Of a DNA stretch of 64,000 nucleotides, positions 32,972-44,118 are shown one piece after another; position 1 is the first letter of the stretch, and each line of letters opens with the position of its first letter. The notes beneath the pieces were generated by a model. The model ran no database searches. It saw only the letters and a list, made by a program, of their open reading frames with translations, and was not told the DNA's origin. The DNA comes from Thalassolituus marinus (GTDB taxonomy: Bacteria; Pseudomonadota; Gammaproteobacteria; Pseudomonadales; Oceanobacteraceae), in the NCBI RefSeq assembly GCF_020320395.1, contig NZ_JAEDAH010000043.1:1-64000 (forward strand), given 5' to 3'. Made by a program: the position numbers and the translations under genes.

Positions 32972-34171
32972 CTACAGGCCGGTCACGTGGGCGCGGCGGG
33001 TGAGGAATATACCGCTCGGGCTTTTAACCGGCAGGGTAGCCAGCTTCTGGTGAGTACGGGTGTCATACAGCTGCACCTCATTCAGGTCGCGTACGGATAC
33101 CCAGACCTGTTCACCGCGGGGTGAAAATTCCATATGCAAAACGGCCGGGCCGGGTTGCAGTGTCTCGGTAATGGCCAGTGTTTCGGCGTCGATAATCTGA
33201 ATCTGGCCATTATCCGGATGGGCAAATGACACCCAGATTTCGCGGTTATCCGGGCGTGACATCACGAATACCGGCTGGCCGGCCACCGGAATATGAGCCA
33301 CCTGCTGCCAGCTGCCGGCGTCGATCACCAGCACCTGATGACGGCCGACGCCCGGTACAAACAGGTAGTTTCCGGCCTGGGCCCAGCCTTCCAGGTGCGG
33401 CATTTTGTACACAGGCAACGCCTGGTCTTTATCGCCATAGTCCGGCAGTACCCGCACCGGTGCCTGATCGTCGTGCCACAGATCAAGGCGCGCCATACCC
33501 GGCTCGCCGAACAGACCGGCAACGTAGTAATGACCATTGGCGGTAATCAGGGCGTCGTATGGATTTTTGCCAATCTGAGCATGGCGCTTGATGCTGAATT
33601 GGCCATCGGCTGCGAAATGAGAGAAGTCGGCAATCTGCATCTCAGCGCCATCAAACAGGCTGAACACAAAACGATTACCGGGAGCATCGACCAGTCCCAC
33701 GGTTTTGGATAATTTCTGTTGTCCGCTGGCGTCGGTGTAGGTGGCCGGAATATCGGCTACCAGCTCCAGCGTATCGGCACTGAATACGCGCACACCGCCC
33801 GGAGTGTAGTTGGAGACGGCAATCAGACTGCCGTCCTGCGAGATGGCTCCACCAATGCTGTTACCGCCCTGAACAATGCGTTTATCAATCTGCCCCTGCA
33901 GTATGTCGACCTTGGTGAGGCCGCCATCACGGCCAAAGACGTAGGCAAAACGTTCATCGCGTGAAAACACCACGGAGGCGTGGGATAAATCGCCAAGTCC
34001 GCTGACGGTATGCACAATGCGGCGGCTGCTGCTATTAAAAACCACCAGTTCGCCGCTTTCGCGCGCAATAATAACGCCTAGATCACCGCTGGCCTGATAA
34101 CGCGTGGCTGGCGTCAGGACCGAACAGGCAGTGAGCAGGAAAAAGGCACTCGCGAGAAAAATTCGTTTCAT
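32972..34171 (-). CDS. nirF: NirF, heme d1 biosynthesis lipoprotein
   Basis: A 399-aa protein with a lipoprotein signal (lipobox LTAC, cysteine about 16) and a d1-type beta-propeller related to NirN and NirS. The cytochrome c domain is missing. NirF is periplasmic and acts in late heme d1 assembly, binding the dihydro-d1 intermediate. Its start overlaps the nirC stop by one base. Confidence 0.94.
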   Translation of the reverse strand: MKRIFLASAFFLLTACSVLTPATRYQASGDLGVIIARESGELVVFNSSSRRIVHTVSGLGDLSHASVVFSRDERFAYVFGRDGGLTKVDILQGQIDKRIVQGGNSIGGAISQDGSLIAVSNYTPGGVRVFSADTLELVADIPATYTDASGQQKLSKTVGLVDAPGNRFVFSLFDGAEMQIADFSHFAADGQFSIKRHAQIGKNPYDALITANGHYYVAGLFGEPGMARLDLWHDDQAPVRVLPDYGDKDQALPVYKMPHLEGWAQAGNYLFVPGVGRHQVLVIDAGSWQQVAHIPVAGQPVFVMSRPDNREIWVSFAHPDNGQIQIIDAETLAITETLQPGPAVLHMEFSPRGEQVWVSVRDLNEVQLYDTRTHQKLATLPVKSPSGIFLTRRAHVTGL

Positions 34172-34515
34172 CAGTCAGTCTCCGCTGGCAGGTGAATCAG
34201 TGTTTCCACCAGAAAATCGATATCGTCAGCCGACAGCAGTGGCTGCCACGGAGGCATGGCACTGCCGGGGATACCGTAGGTAATGATTTGCCGCAGATAA
34301 GCCGGATCGGAGCTGCGGATCTGGCCGGGCAGAAGAGAAGGGCCAAGGCCGCCTTTCAGGGTCATGCCATGACAGGAACCGCAATCATGGCGCAGTAAAT
34401 GAACCAGCTGCTGCTGGCGCACCTCCGGCAGTTCTGACTGTGCAGCGGGTATCACCGCCATCAGTACAGCAAAGAACAAAAGACATTTTCCCTGGTGCAT
34501 TGCCCTATCCATCAT
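34171..34515 (-). CDS. nirC: NirC, periplasmic cytochrome c55x
   Basis: A 114-aa small c-type cytochrome with a signal peptide (starting at 34515 or the ATG at 34500), heme motif CGSCH (about 46-50) and a methionine ligand region (SAMPPW). NirC is thought to pass electrons in heme d1 maturation or to NirS. First gene of the nir sub-run; the gap upstream (34516-34669) holds NarL-like heptamers ATGGGTA and TACCTAT seven bases apart, so a promoter there is plausible. Confidence 0.92.
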   Translation of the reverse strand: MMDRAMHQGKCLLFFAVLMAVIPAAQSELPEVRQQQLVHLLRHDCGSCHGMTLKGGLGPSLLPGQIRSSDPAYLRQIITYGIPGSAMPPWQPLLSADDIDFLVETLIHLPAETD

Positions 34516-34669
34516 CGGACGAAAATCATATCCGGATGCTAGCTAATTCATAACGCACTTATGGTGACACAGCTCAAATGCAGCCAGCTCGCTGCTGGTG
34601 CTGTATGGGTAGAGAAAATACCTATTAATTTCCGGCAGTTACTGAAGCGAATTAATAAAAAATTAAAAA

Positions 34670-35047
34670 TCATTCAGTCGATGACTGATATTCGGGCCGG
34701 TTCAGGAGCAGACCGGCGATAACCTGTTGCTCTGTAACGTCTGAGTACTCTTCATCAGCGTGTTTTTTCAGCCCGAGATCAGACAGCAGTACATGGTTGA
34801 AGCGGGTAATGCCGGCCTTCTCCAGACAATGGCGCACGCAGGCCAGCGGGCAGCCATCGATAGCAATGATGCTTTCTGCCTGGCGGGCTTTGCGTAACAG
34901 AGGTTTTACATTGCCGCCTACTCCGGCGATACACGACATTTCTGCCTGGCCGCTGCGGTCAAGGCGGACAGCGATACGGTTAGCCAGCTGTGCAACCTGG
35001 GAACAGCCTGAGCAGGAATAAACCAGTGGCAGGGTATTTTTTGCCAT
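34670..35047 (-). CDS. DGC-domain putative zinc-binding protein
   Basis: A 125-aa cytoplasmic protein with conserved cysteines: YSCSGCSQVAQLAN at the N-terminus, SCIAGVGG in the middle, and DGCPLACVRHCLEKAG (about 64-79), the Asp-Gly-Cys motif that names the family. DGC proteins occur near denitrification and anaerobic genes in many bacteria but have no proven function. Its place between the nor and nir blocks suggests a role in metal or heme handling (inference). Confidence 0.82.
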   Translation of the reverse strand: MAKNTLPLVYSCSGCSQVAQLANRIAVRLDRSGQAEMSCIAGVGGNVKPLLRKARQAESIIAIDGCPLACVRHCLEKAGITRFNHVLLSDLGLKKHADEEYSDVTEQQVIAGLLLNRPEYQSSTE

Positions 35048-35172
35048 AAAAGTTATCCTAAATTAAAACCTGTTGTCAGGGTGTCTGGCGTTTTTCCGCT
35101 TGGCAATGAGGGGATTTACGACGGGCAGGGGAATTAACGAAATAACGGTTAATGTCTACCTATTTGTGAGTA

Positions 35173-35196
35173 TGTGGCGGTATTGCTACCGCCACA
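35173..35196 (-). promoter_or_regulatory. perfect 10-bp hairpin after the cytochrome c gene
   Basis: TGTGGCGGTA and TACCGCCACA around TTGC, just after the stop at 35206. No T run follows, so it looks more like an RNA-stabilising or processing element than a classical terminator. Confidence 0.6.
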
Positions 35197-35205
35197 CATC
35201 AGGTC

Positions 35206-35523
35206 TTACTTGTGTGCCTGGCTGTTGAAGTACGCGGCCAGATCTGCGATGTCGGCATCGCTCAGAGTTTTGGCCATAGGTGCCATAATGGCGGCATTGC
35301 CACCGGTACGCTGACCGTCACGGTAGGCTTTCAGTGCAGCTTCCAGATAAGCCGGATGCTGACCTGCCAGTTTCGGATACATAGGCACCATACTGTTACC
35401 ATCGACACCATGACAGGCGGCACATACGCCGGATTTTGCTTTGCCTGCTGCGGCGTCGGCAGCGATGGCACCATTGGACAGTAAGGCACCTGCAAGCGCA
35501 GTAATCACGATAAGATTTTTCAT
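35206..35523 (-). CDS. small periplasmic class I cytochrome c
   Basis: A 105-aa protein with a signal peptide (cleavage about 21), heme motif CAACH (about 35-39), and a methionine ligand near MAPMAK. The [16 protein letters not shown] segment is typical of c4/c553-type monohaem cytochromes. It may donate electrons to NirS and the nitric oxide reductase, a job done by NirM (c551) in Pseudomonas, which is absent here. That role is inferred from position. Confidence 0.87.
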   Translation of the reverse strand: MKNLIVITALAGALLSNGAIAADAAAGKAKSGVCAACHGVDGNSMVPMYPKLAGQHPAYLEAALKAYRDGQRTGGNAAIMAPMAKTLSDADIADLAAYFNSQAHK

Positions 35524-35553
35524 CTTCTTTCTCCTTGTTTTGCCGCAAGCGGC

Positions 35554-35835
35554 TTATGACTGCCACAGGGCAGCTGTTGTAACAGCAGATGTTGTCAGCA
35601 GCAGCCACAACATCAGCATTCTTCTGAGCATGGGCGGTGCATGCTTCAGTTCCATAAAATCATTAATAATCCAGATGCCTTTCAGTAAAGCTGCAGCAGC
35701 TGAAAATACGATCAGCGGCAGGGCAAACAGTGCTTCATGCGGAAACAACGCCAGGGTCAGAGTCAGCATACACATGATCAGCCAGCGCCAGCGCAGCGCA
35801 GTTGTTGCTGTCGTTACACCGCTTTTCATGTTCAT
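35554..35835 (-). CDS. norF: NorF-like small membrane protein (COX4-type)
   Basis: A 93-aa protein starting at the ATG at 35835, which overlaps the norE stop (ATGA); the longer ORF start at 35874 lies inside norE. Three hydrophobic helices with the pattern of prokaryotic cytochrome c oxidase subunit IV-like proteins (FPHEALFALPLIVFSAAAALLKG, IINDFMEL). NorF supports full activity of the NO reductase but is not part of the purified enzyme. Confidence 0.8.
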   Translation of the reverse strand: MNMKSGVTTATTALRWRWLIMCMLTLTLALFPHEALFALPLIVFSAAAALLKGIWIINDFMELKHAPPMLRRMLMLWLLLTTSAVTTAALWQS

Positions 35836-36419
35836 CCCCGCATAAAGTAAAGCGCCGGAAACAATACGATCCACACCAGGTCCACCATGTGCCAGTAGGC
35901 AGCAACGCTTTCACTGTGGCTGATGCTGTTTTCATTGCGCCCGTTTTTTTTAAGAGCTCTGGCGTAAATCAGCACAATGACGACTCCGGCGACGACATGC
36001 ATAAAATGAAAAAAGGTGGCCAGAAAATAAAAAGTAAAAAACGCGTCGTAATGCAGGGAGTAGCCATCGCTTAATAATGACTGGTATTCCCATAGTTTGA
36101 CGCTGATATAGATCATGCCTGTCAGGGCTGTGGCGATAAAAAAACGGTAAGCCAGTGGTGACTGATGACGGACGCAGATAACTGCCCGGGCCACGCAGTA
36201 GCTGCCGGAAATTAATGCCAGGGTATTAATTACACCCGCCAGCGGATGTAACACAGCCATTCCGCTTTGAAAAAGATCAGGGTGGCTGATGCGCACCAGC
36301 GCCGAACCGGCAATTAATAAGGCGAACACGCCCAGTTCAGCACACAGGAAATACCACAGAGCCATATCCCCTGGCAGATATCCTGTTTCCGGCTGCTGAA
36401 TCTGTTGCTGCATGTTCAT
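35832..36419 (-). CDS. norE: NorE, cytochrome c oxidase subunit III-like protein
   Basis: A 195-aa five-helix membrane protein of the COX3 family (PGDMALWYFLCAELGVFALL at the start, TFFHFMHVVAGV, AAYWHMVDLVWIVLFPALYF at the end). NorE accompanies NorCB and improves NO reductase function. Its start overlaps the norD stop (ATGA). Confidence 0.92.
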   Translation of the reverse strand: MNMQQQIQQPETGYLPGDMALWYFLCAELGVFALLIAGSALVRISHPDLFQSGMAVLHPLAGVINTLALISGSYCVARAVICVRHQSPLAYRFFIATALTGMIYISVKLWEYQSLLSDGYSLHYDAFFTFYFLATFFHFMHVVAGVVIVLIYARALKKNGRNENSISHSESVAAYWHMVDLVWIVLFPALYFMRG

Positions 36420-38254
36420 TGCAGTTTACCACTCAGGTTCAGGTACAGGCCCGGTAATATGGCTGGCAGCTGATCGGCCCGGCTCAGACGGAAATATCCC
36501 TGATGGCCGAACACGTAAGGAATGTAATCCCCGGTACTCTGATCAATGGTGACGCAATAAGTAATAATCCCGGCGCGCCGTGCTTCCAGCAATGCCATGC
36601 GGGTGTCCTCCAGTCCGTAGCGGCCTTCGTACAGATCGAGATCATTGGGTTTGCCATCGGTCAGAATCAGCAGCAGACGCTTATCTGCCGGATGGTCATT
36701 AATAATATCGCCAGCCTGACGGATGGCGGCGCCCATGCGGGTGTAATAGCCGGGTTTCAGCGCCTGAATGCGGCCGTGAATGACGTTGTTCATGGGTTCG
36801 CGGAAGTTTTTGATCATATTCAGCCGCACATGATCACGGCGGCGCGATGAAAAACCATACAGAGCAAAATTGTCCTGGCTGGCATCCAGCGCCTCGCCGA
36901 GCAGGTGCAGGCTGTCACGGATCACATCAATGACCTGGCGTTCGTTGTTGGCCCAGGCATCCGTGGATAACGACAGATCGGCCAGCACCAGGCAGGAAAG
37001 ATCGCGGCCTTGTGGCTGTTGCTGCTGCCAGACCCGGGCATGGCTGCTGGCATTCCCCTGCTGGCGCTGCACCTGATGCGTGATACAGGCGTTAAGGTCG
37101 AGGGCTTGACCCTGCAGCTGATGTTTCTGCCGCAGTGGCTGCTGGCCAAACGCAGCAAACTGGCGCCGCAGGCGCCGGGCCAGTGGTTGCAAATGAGGCG
37201 GCAGCGGTGCCGCAACGGCGGCGCGTGGCAGCATGGGAATTACGCGGCAGTAATCATTCAGCAGGCGCTGTTTGCGGTAGTCCCATTCAGGGTAGAGATT
37301 GCCTGTGCTGAGCGGGATGTCGTCCTCTGCAGCGCTGGGCAGATCCAGATCCAGACGGATACGCGATGCTACGCGCCCGCGACTGGTGGACAGGGTGATG
37401 TTATCGAGATCTTCGGCGACCCGGCTGGCGTCTTCGTCGCCGGTATCGTCGCTGGCGCGGTCGAGCGGAATGAACTCGGACCAGGACAGCAGGCTCTCCA
37501 GGCGGAACAGCGTCAGACTATGACGGCTGTCCGGGTCTTCGGCGTAGCTGGCCTGACGGCGCAGACCGGCATTCTGCTGGCTGCTTCCGGCTCCCTGATC
37601 GTCACTGTCGCTGTCACGCCGTCTGACCGGTGCTGCACCACTGTTGACGGCCGGATACAGCCACAGCGGAACCGGATCCGGGTCGCCGGGGCCGTCCGGT
37701 AGCTGAGTACAGGTCCCCGGATTCTGCAAGGCCTGCACTATGGCCTGCTCGCGGACTTCGCCGCCACGACGCGGGCGGATACGTTGCCGGCGCGCGTTTG
37801 TTTCTGCGTCGACCAGACGCTGATAAACCGCGCTCAGGCCGGGGAAACGCCGCAGGCAGCGCAGCACCGCCTGTTGATTACCACTGAACCAGTTACCCTG
37901 TTCCGTCAGCGGATTGCAGGAGGCGAGCGCCGTCAGCCACAGGTAGAGGTCGCGGTTGTGGCCCTCATCCGGATACAGAGCGATTTCTGCCGGCAGATAC
38001 AGGGTGTCATGGTCACGCCATGCCAATGGCCAGCGCAGTCCGGTACCGGCGATTTTCTGCAGCAGGTGGCGAGAGGAATGCACGCGGCGTTCGGCCGCCA
38101 CGCGTATATTCAGGCCAGCATCCCCCCCCAGAGCCCTGAGCACCAGCGCCAGTCGCTGCTGCTCATTGGTAAGACTGGCACTGTGTTGCGGGTAGCTCAG
38201 CTGTGCCATGTGGGTTATCAGTTTGTGCCAGCGTATTCCTACGGCTTCTTCCAC
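36416..38254 (-). CDS. norD: NorD, VWA-domain NO reductase activation protein
   Basis: A 612-aa protein. I choose the GTG at 38254 (VEEAVGIRWHKLI) because AAGGAG stands 9 bases before it and the upstream gene stops 4 bases earlier. The longer ORF to 38365 reads antisense-quality residues inside that gene. The C-terminal VWA domain (about 420-610) has a modified MIDAS (LADLSLSTDAW), a DNFALYGFSSRRRDHV segment and LLLILTDGKPND. With the AAA+ protein NirQ/NorQ, NorD activates NorB, probably by inserting the non-heme iron. Confidence 0.92.
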   Translation of the reverse strand: MEEAVGIRWHKLITHMAQLSYPQHSASLTNEQQRLALVLRALGGDAGLNIRVAAERRVHSSRHLLQKIAGTGLRWPLAWRDHDTLYLPAEIALYPDEGHNRDLYLWLTALASCNPLTEQGNWFSGNQQAVLRCLRRFPGLSAVYQRLVDAETNARRQRIRPRRGGEVREQAIVQALQNPGTCTQLPDGPGDPDPVPLWLYPAVNSGAAPVRRRDSDSDDQGAGSSQQNAGLRRQASYAEDPDSRHSLTLFRLESLLSWSEFIPLDRASDDTGDEDASRVAEDLDNITLSTSRGRVASRIRLDLDLPSAAEDDIPLSTGNLYPEWDYRKQRLLNDYCRVIPMLPRAAVAAPLPPHLQPLARRLRRQFAAFGQQPLRQKHQLQGQALDLNACITHQVQRQQGNASSHARVWQQQQPQGRDLSCLVLADLSLSTDAWANNERQVIDVIRDSLHLLGEALDASQDNFALYGFSSRRRDHVRLNMIKNFREPMNNVIHGRIQALKPGYYTRMGAAIRQAGDIINDHPADKRLLLILTDGKPNDLDLYEGRYGLEDTRMALLEARRAGIITYCVTIDQSTGDYIPYVFGHQGYFRLSRADQLPAILPGLYLNLSGKLQ

Positions 38255-38258
38255 AGGG

Positions 38259-39146
38259 TTACTCCTTGCTGCGGACCGGAATCCGCGCGGAAACAGGTGC
38301 TTCGCCCTGCTGCCAGTGCAGCAGCGGGCCTGCAGGATTGTTGCGTTGCACATCATGGCAGGCACTTACACACTGGCCACATTGAGTGCAGGTAATTTTG
38401 CGTTGCTTGCGTGCCCGTGCCGGCAGGCGCATCGGGCAGGCCTGATCACAGGCGTGGCAGTCGCGGCATTCGCGGCCGCGCTGCCGCTGAAAGTGAATGA
38501 CCAGAGCTTTCGGGCTGATGCTCCAGATCAGGCTCTGGAAAATGCCGACCGCACAGCCATAGCGGCAGAACCAGTGGCGTGCCAGGGTAAATTCCAGCGC
38601 AAACAGGGTGGTGGCAACCAGCAGAAAGATCAGCACATAGGGTTGCGGCTGCAGATCCCATAGCTGACGCCATATATCGAGTGGCGGCCACAGATAACTG
38701 AGCAGACTGACCGCCCACAAAAACGCGCTGGCGAAGATCCATAACGCAATTACCAGCCGTGCACCGCGGCGGGCCGCATGGCTGGGTTTTTCCCAGACGG
38801 AGCGTCGTCCCAGCCAGTGCTGCATTTTCTGATCGAGTAATTCCACCATGCTGAAATGCGGGCACAACCAGCCGCAGTAAATCCGGCCATAGCGCCAGAC
38901 CAGTACGAGAAGTAATACCAGCGTGCACAGTACCGGCAGCGCCAGTCGCAGCAGCAGATTGGTGGTAACCGATGTGGCGTCCTGTCCGGCACTGGGCAGC
39001 AGATTAAGCGTCCAGTCGGAGCCAAAAATAATAAAATTTCCACGGCTCAGATCGAGGCGGAAAATATCCAGAACCGGTGCCAGCACAAACAGCAGAAAAA
39101 ACAGGCTGCGCAGCAAAAGGCGGGTGGCAGGTACGCGGTTCGACAT
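38259..39146 (-). CDS. NapH/CcoG-like polyferredoxin membrane protein in the nor operon
   Basis: A 295-aa protein with four to five TM helices. It has the CGWLCPHF and CRYGCAVGIFQ motifs of NapH/NosR/CcoG-type electron-transfer proteins, and a C-terminal 4Fe-4S pair (CRDCHACDQACP, about 237; CTQCGQCVSAC, about 262). It lies between norB and norD, 4 bp before norD. This protein is not part of the standard norCBQDEF set. It may deliver electrons or reduce copper/iron during enzyme assembly; the exact role is unknown. Confidence 0.85.
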   Translation of the reverse strand: MSNRVPATRLLLRSLFFLLFVLAPVLDIFRLDLSRGNFIIFGSDWTLNLLPSAGQDATSVTTNLLLRLALPVLCTLVLLLVLVWRYGRIYCGWLCPHFSMVELLDQKMQHWLGRRSVWEKPSHAARRGARLVIALWIFASAFLWAVSLLSYLWPPLDIWRQLWDLQPQPYVLIFLLVATTLFALEFTLARHWFCRYGCAVGIFQSLIWSISPKALVIHFQRQRGRECRDCHACDQACPMRLPARARKQRKITCTQCGQCVSACHDVQRNNPAGPLLHWQQGEAPVSARIPVRSKE

Positions 39147-39153
39147 AGTGTCT

Positions 39154-39173
39154 GGGCCGCCGTCAGGCGGCCC
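39154..39173 (-). promoter_or_regulatory. perfect 8-bp GC hairpin after norB
   Basis: GGGCCGCC-GTCA-GGCGGCCC between the norB stop (39181) and the next gene (39146). It lacks a T run, so it probably shapes transcript stability downstream of the abundant norCB message. Confidence 0.6.
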
Positions 39174-39180
39174 GCTCCAT

Positions 39181-40587
<1,407 letters not shown>

Positions 40588-40623
40588 TTACGTCCTTAAT
40601 TAAATAACACTGGTTTCCACGGA

Positions 40624-41070
40624 TTAACCTTCGATGCCTGGTGGCCAGTCATTGGTGTTAATGCGTGATGTCCAGATTAAAAATTCGGCAAGATCGTTCA
40701 GTTCTTCATCGTTGAGATGGAATTGCGGCATCTGACGACGGCCTTCAACACCGGTTGGCATGGCTTTCAGCCAGGCTGAAAAATACGCTTTGAATACTGC
40801 TTCGTTTTCCATACCACGGCGTTTAAATACGTTGCCCAGTTCCGGCGCAAAATAAGCACCTTCACCCAACAGTGTGTGGCAGCCGATACAGTTGTTCTCT
40901 TCCCAGAGTGCCTTGCCGTGGGCGACCTGTGCTGTCAGCTGATCGCGGTTTTCGCGCTTGGGCAAAACCGTGACAGTATCAAAAGTGAGTGCGACGAAGA
41001 GCAAAAAGAAAAATGCGCCTCCGCCGTAGTAAATGTTGCGGGCCATGCCCTTGGTAAAACGTTCCGACAT
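40624..41070 (-). CDS. norC: NorC, nitric oxide reductase cytochrome c subunit
   Basis: A 148-aa membrane-anchored cytochrome c: one N-terminal helix (about 12-30), heme motif CIGCH (about 61-65), the GEGAYFAPELGNV signature, and the methionine ligand in RQMPQF. It passes electrons from soluble cytochromes to NorB. Between nirQ and norB. Confidence 0.96.
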   Translation of the reverse strand: MSERFTKGMARNIYYGGGAFFFLLFVALTFDTVTVLPKRENRDQLTAQVAHGKALWEENNCIGCHTLLGEGAYFAPELGNVFKRRGMENEAVFKAYFSAWLKAMPTGVEGRRQMPQFHLNDEELNDLAEFLIWTSRINTNDWPPGIEG

Positions 41071-41090
41071 AATATTTCCTCTTCTTGAGC

Positions 41091-41921
41091 TTAAACACGG
41101 TGCTCCGCAGGCATCGGAAAATGCGCGCGGATAACATCTTCAATGGCTTCCTGCGTCGATGGGTCATCACTCAGGGTTTCGGTCAGAGCGGCGCGACAGG
41201 CAGAGGCGTGACTCAGGCCGCTGTTGATCAGTTGCGCGCACAGAATTAACAGGCGTGTGGAAGGGGCTTCTTCAAGGTCGCTGTCGCGCAGACTGCGCAA
41301 TGCCTGCGCGGCCATTACCAGGCCATGAGCAATCTCCTGAGAAATACCGGTTTCATGGCATACGATTCTGACTTCCTGTGCCGTATCCGGGTAATCAAAG
41401 GACAGGCTGACAAAGCGCTGGCGGGTGCTGGGTTTCAGGCCTTTCATCAGGTTGCGGTAACCCGGGTTATAAGACATCACCAGCATAAAGCCCGGTGCTG
41501 CCTGTAAGCGTTCACCGGTACCGTCGAGAGGCAGGATGCGCCGGTCGTCGGTCAGTGGGTGAATAACCACGGTTGTATCTTTGCGTGCTTCAATGACTTC
41601 ATCCAGATAACAGATGGCGCCTTCGCGCACGGCACGGGTCAGTGGGCCGTCCTGCCAGAAGGTGCCGTCTTTACCGATCAGGAAGCGGCCAATCAGATCG
41701 GCAGCGGTGAGATCGTCATGACAGGCCACTGTATAAAGTGGCCGATTTAAGCGGCTGGCCATGTGCTCAACAAAGCGGGTTTTTCCACAGCCGGTGGGGC
41801 CTTTTATCATGACAGGTAACTGGTTTTTACTGGCATGAAGAAATACATCAACTTCATTGCCTTGTGGGCAATAGAAACGTTCTTGATGGTTATTTTGGTG
41901 ATGCTTATCGGCAATATTCAT
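41091..41921 (-). CDS. nirQ: NirQ/NorQ, MoxR-type AAA+ ATPase
   Basis: A 276-aa AAA+ protein with Walker A GPTGCGKT (about 40), Walker B in AICYLDEVIEA, and sensor MSYNPGY. It couples ATP hydrolysis to activation of NO reductase together with NorD. It is divergent from nirS, the classic Pseudomonas nirQ-nirS arrangement, but here it heads the nor/nir run. Confidence 0.94.
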   Translation of the reverse strand: MNIADKHHQNNHQERFYCPQGNEVDVFLHASKNQLPVMIKGPTGCGKTRFVEHMASRLNRPLYTVACHDDLTAADLIGRFLIGKDGTFWQDGPLTRAVREGAICYLDEVIEARKDTTVVIHPLTDDRRILPLDGTGERLQAAPGFMLVMSYNPGYRNLMKGLKPSTRQRFVSLSFDYPDTAQEVRIVCHETGISQEIAHGLVMAAQALRSLRDSDLEEAPSTRLLILCAQLINSGLSHASACRAALTETLSDDPSTQEAIEDVIRAHFPMPAEHRV

Positions 41922-42003
41922 GGCTTTTCCGCAGCCGGTATATAGGCGTGCAATGCTGGTATTTTTAACCAGATCTATAAATACCGAATCATGGGCATGA
42001 GTG

Positions 42004-42019
42004 TACCCATTAATGGGTA
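42004..42019. promoter_or_regulatory. NarL/NarP 7-2-7 binding site
   Basis: TACCCAT-TA-ATGGGTA is a perfect inverted repeat of the NarL heptamer TACYYMT with 2-bp spacing. It lies 83 bp upstream of nirQ and about 355 bp before nirS. Nitrate- or nitrite-dependent control of the nirQ/nor/nir transcript is likely. Confidence 0.8.
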
Positions 42020-42236
42020 TCGGTGAGATTTCGTGGTTATTTTAACCGGATTTGATCTTGTTTTAATTTTAACGGTTTATTTTAAGTTATTGAAAAACAA
42101 CAACTTTTGTTTTCTTCTTGTTTTGGTTCATATTGTTCGTTGGTTGTTTTTACCTTTTAATGGTTTTATTTACCATGCATATAAAAAATGAAAAATAATG
42201 ATTTAACTTATCTGAAATAGTTGACCTGATAATTCG

Positions 42237-42250
42237 TTGATCTGTATCAG
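42237..42250 (+). promoter_or_regulatory. FNR/ANR/DNR box ahead of nirS
   Basis: TTGAT-CTGT-ATCAG matches TTGAT-N4-ATCAA with one mismatch. Its centre lies about 131 bp before the nirS ATG. A -10-like TAGGAT at 42273-42278 sits about where a class II activator site at -41.5 would predict. Confidence 0.75.
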
Positions 42251-42335
42251 TTCTAATATTGCCTGAGGCACTAGGATCTTTTTACAGATGAGGTGCGGCT
42301 GGCCGGAGCGTATTTTTACCGTCGGTCAGTAGTAG

Positions 42336-44078
<1,743 letters not shown>

Positions 44079-44092
44079 GTGTATTAAAAAGG

Positions 44093-44118
44093 AAGCCCGG
44101 ATTATTCCGGGCTTTTTT
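44093..44118. terminator. bidirectional terminator between nirS and norR
   Basis: AAGCCCGG-ATTATT-CCGGGCTT followed by T4 on the plus strand, with A runs on the left arm. It serves the convergent nirS and norR genes. Confidence 0.9.

Noticed and set aside
38255-38365. N-terminal extension of norD to 38365
   Set aside because: It overlaps the upstream polyferredoxin gene, has poor composition, and a GTG with a strong RBS stands at 38254.
42090-42103. Second FNR box in the nirQ-nirS gap (TTGAAAAACAACAA)
   Set aside because: Two mismatches in an AT-rich region; kept only as a weak note in the control-region entry.
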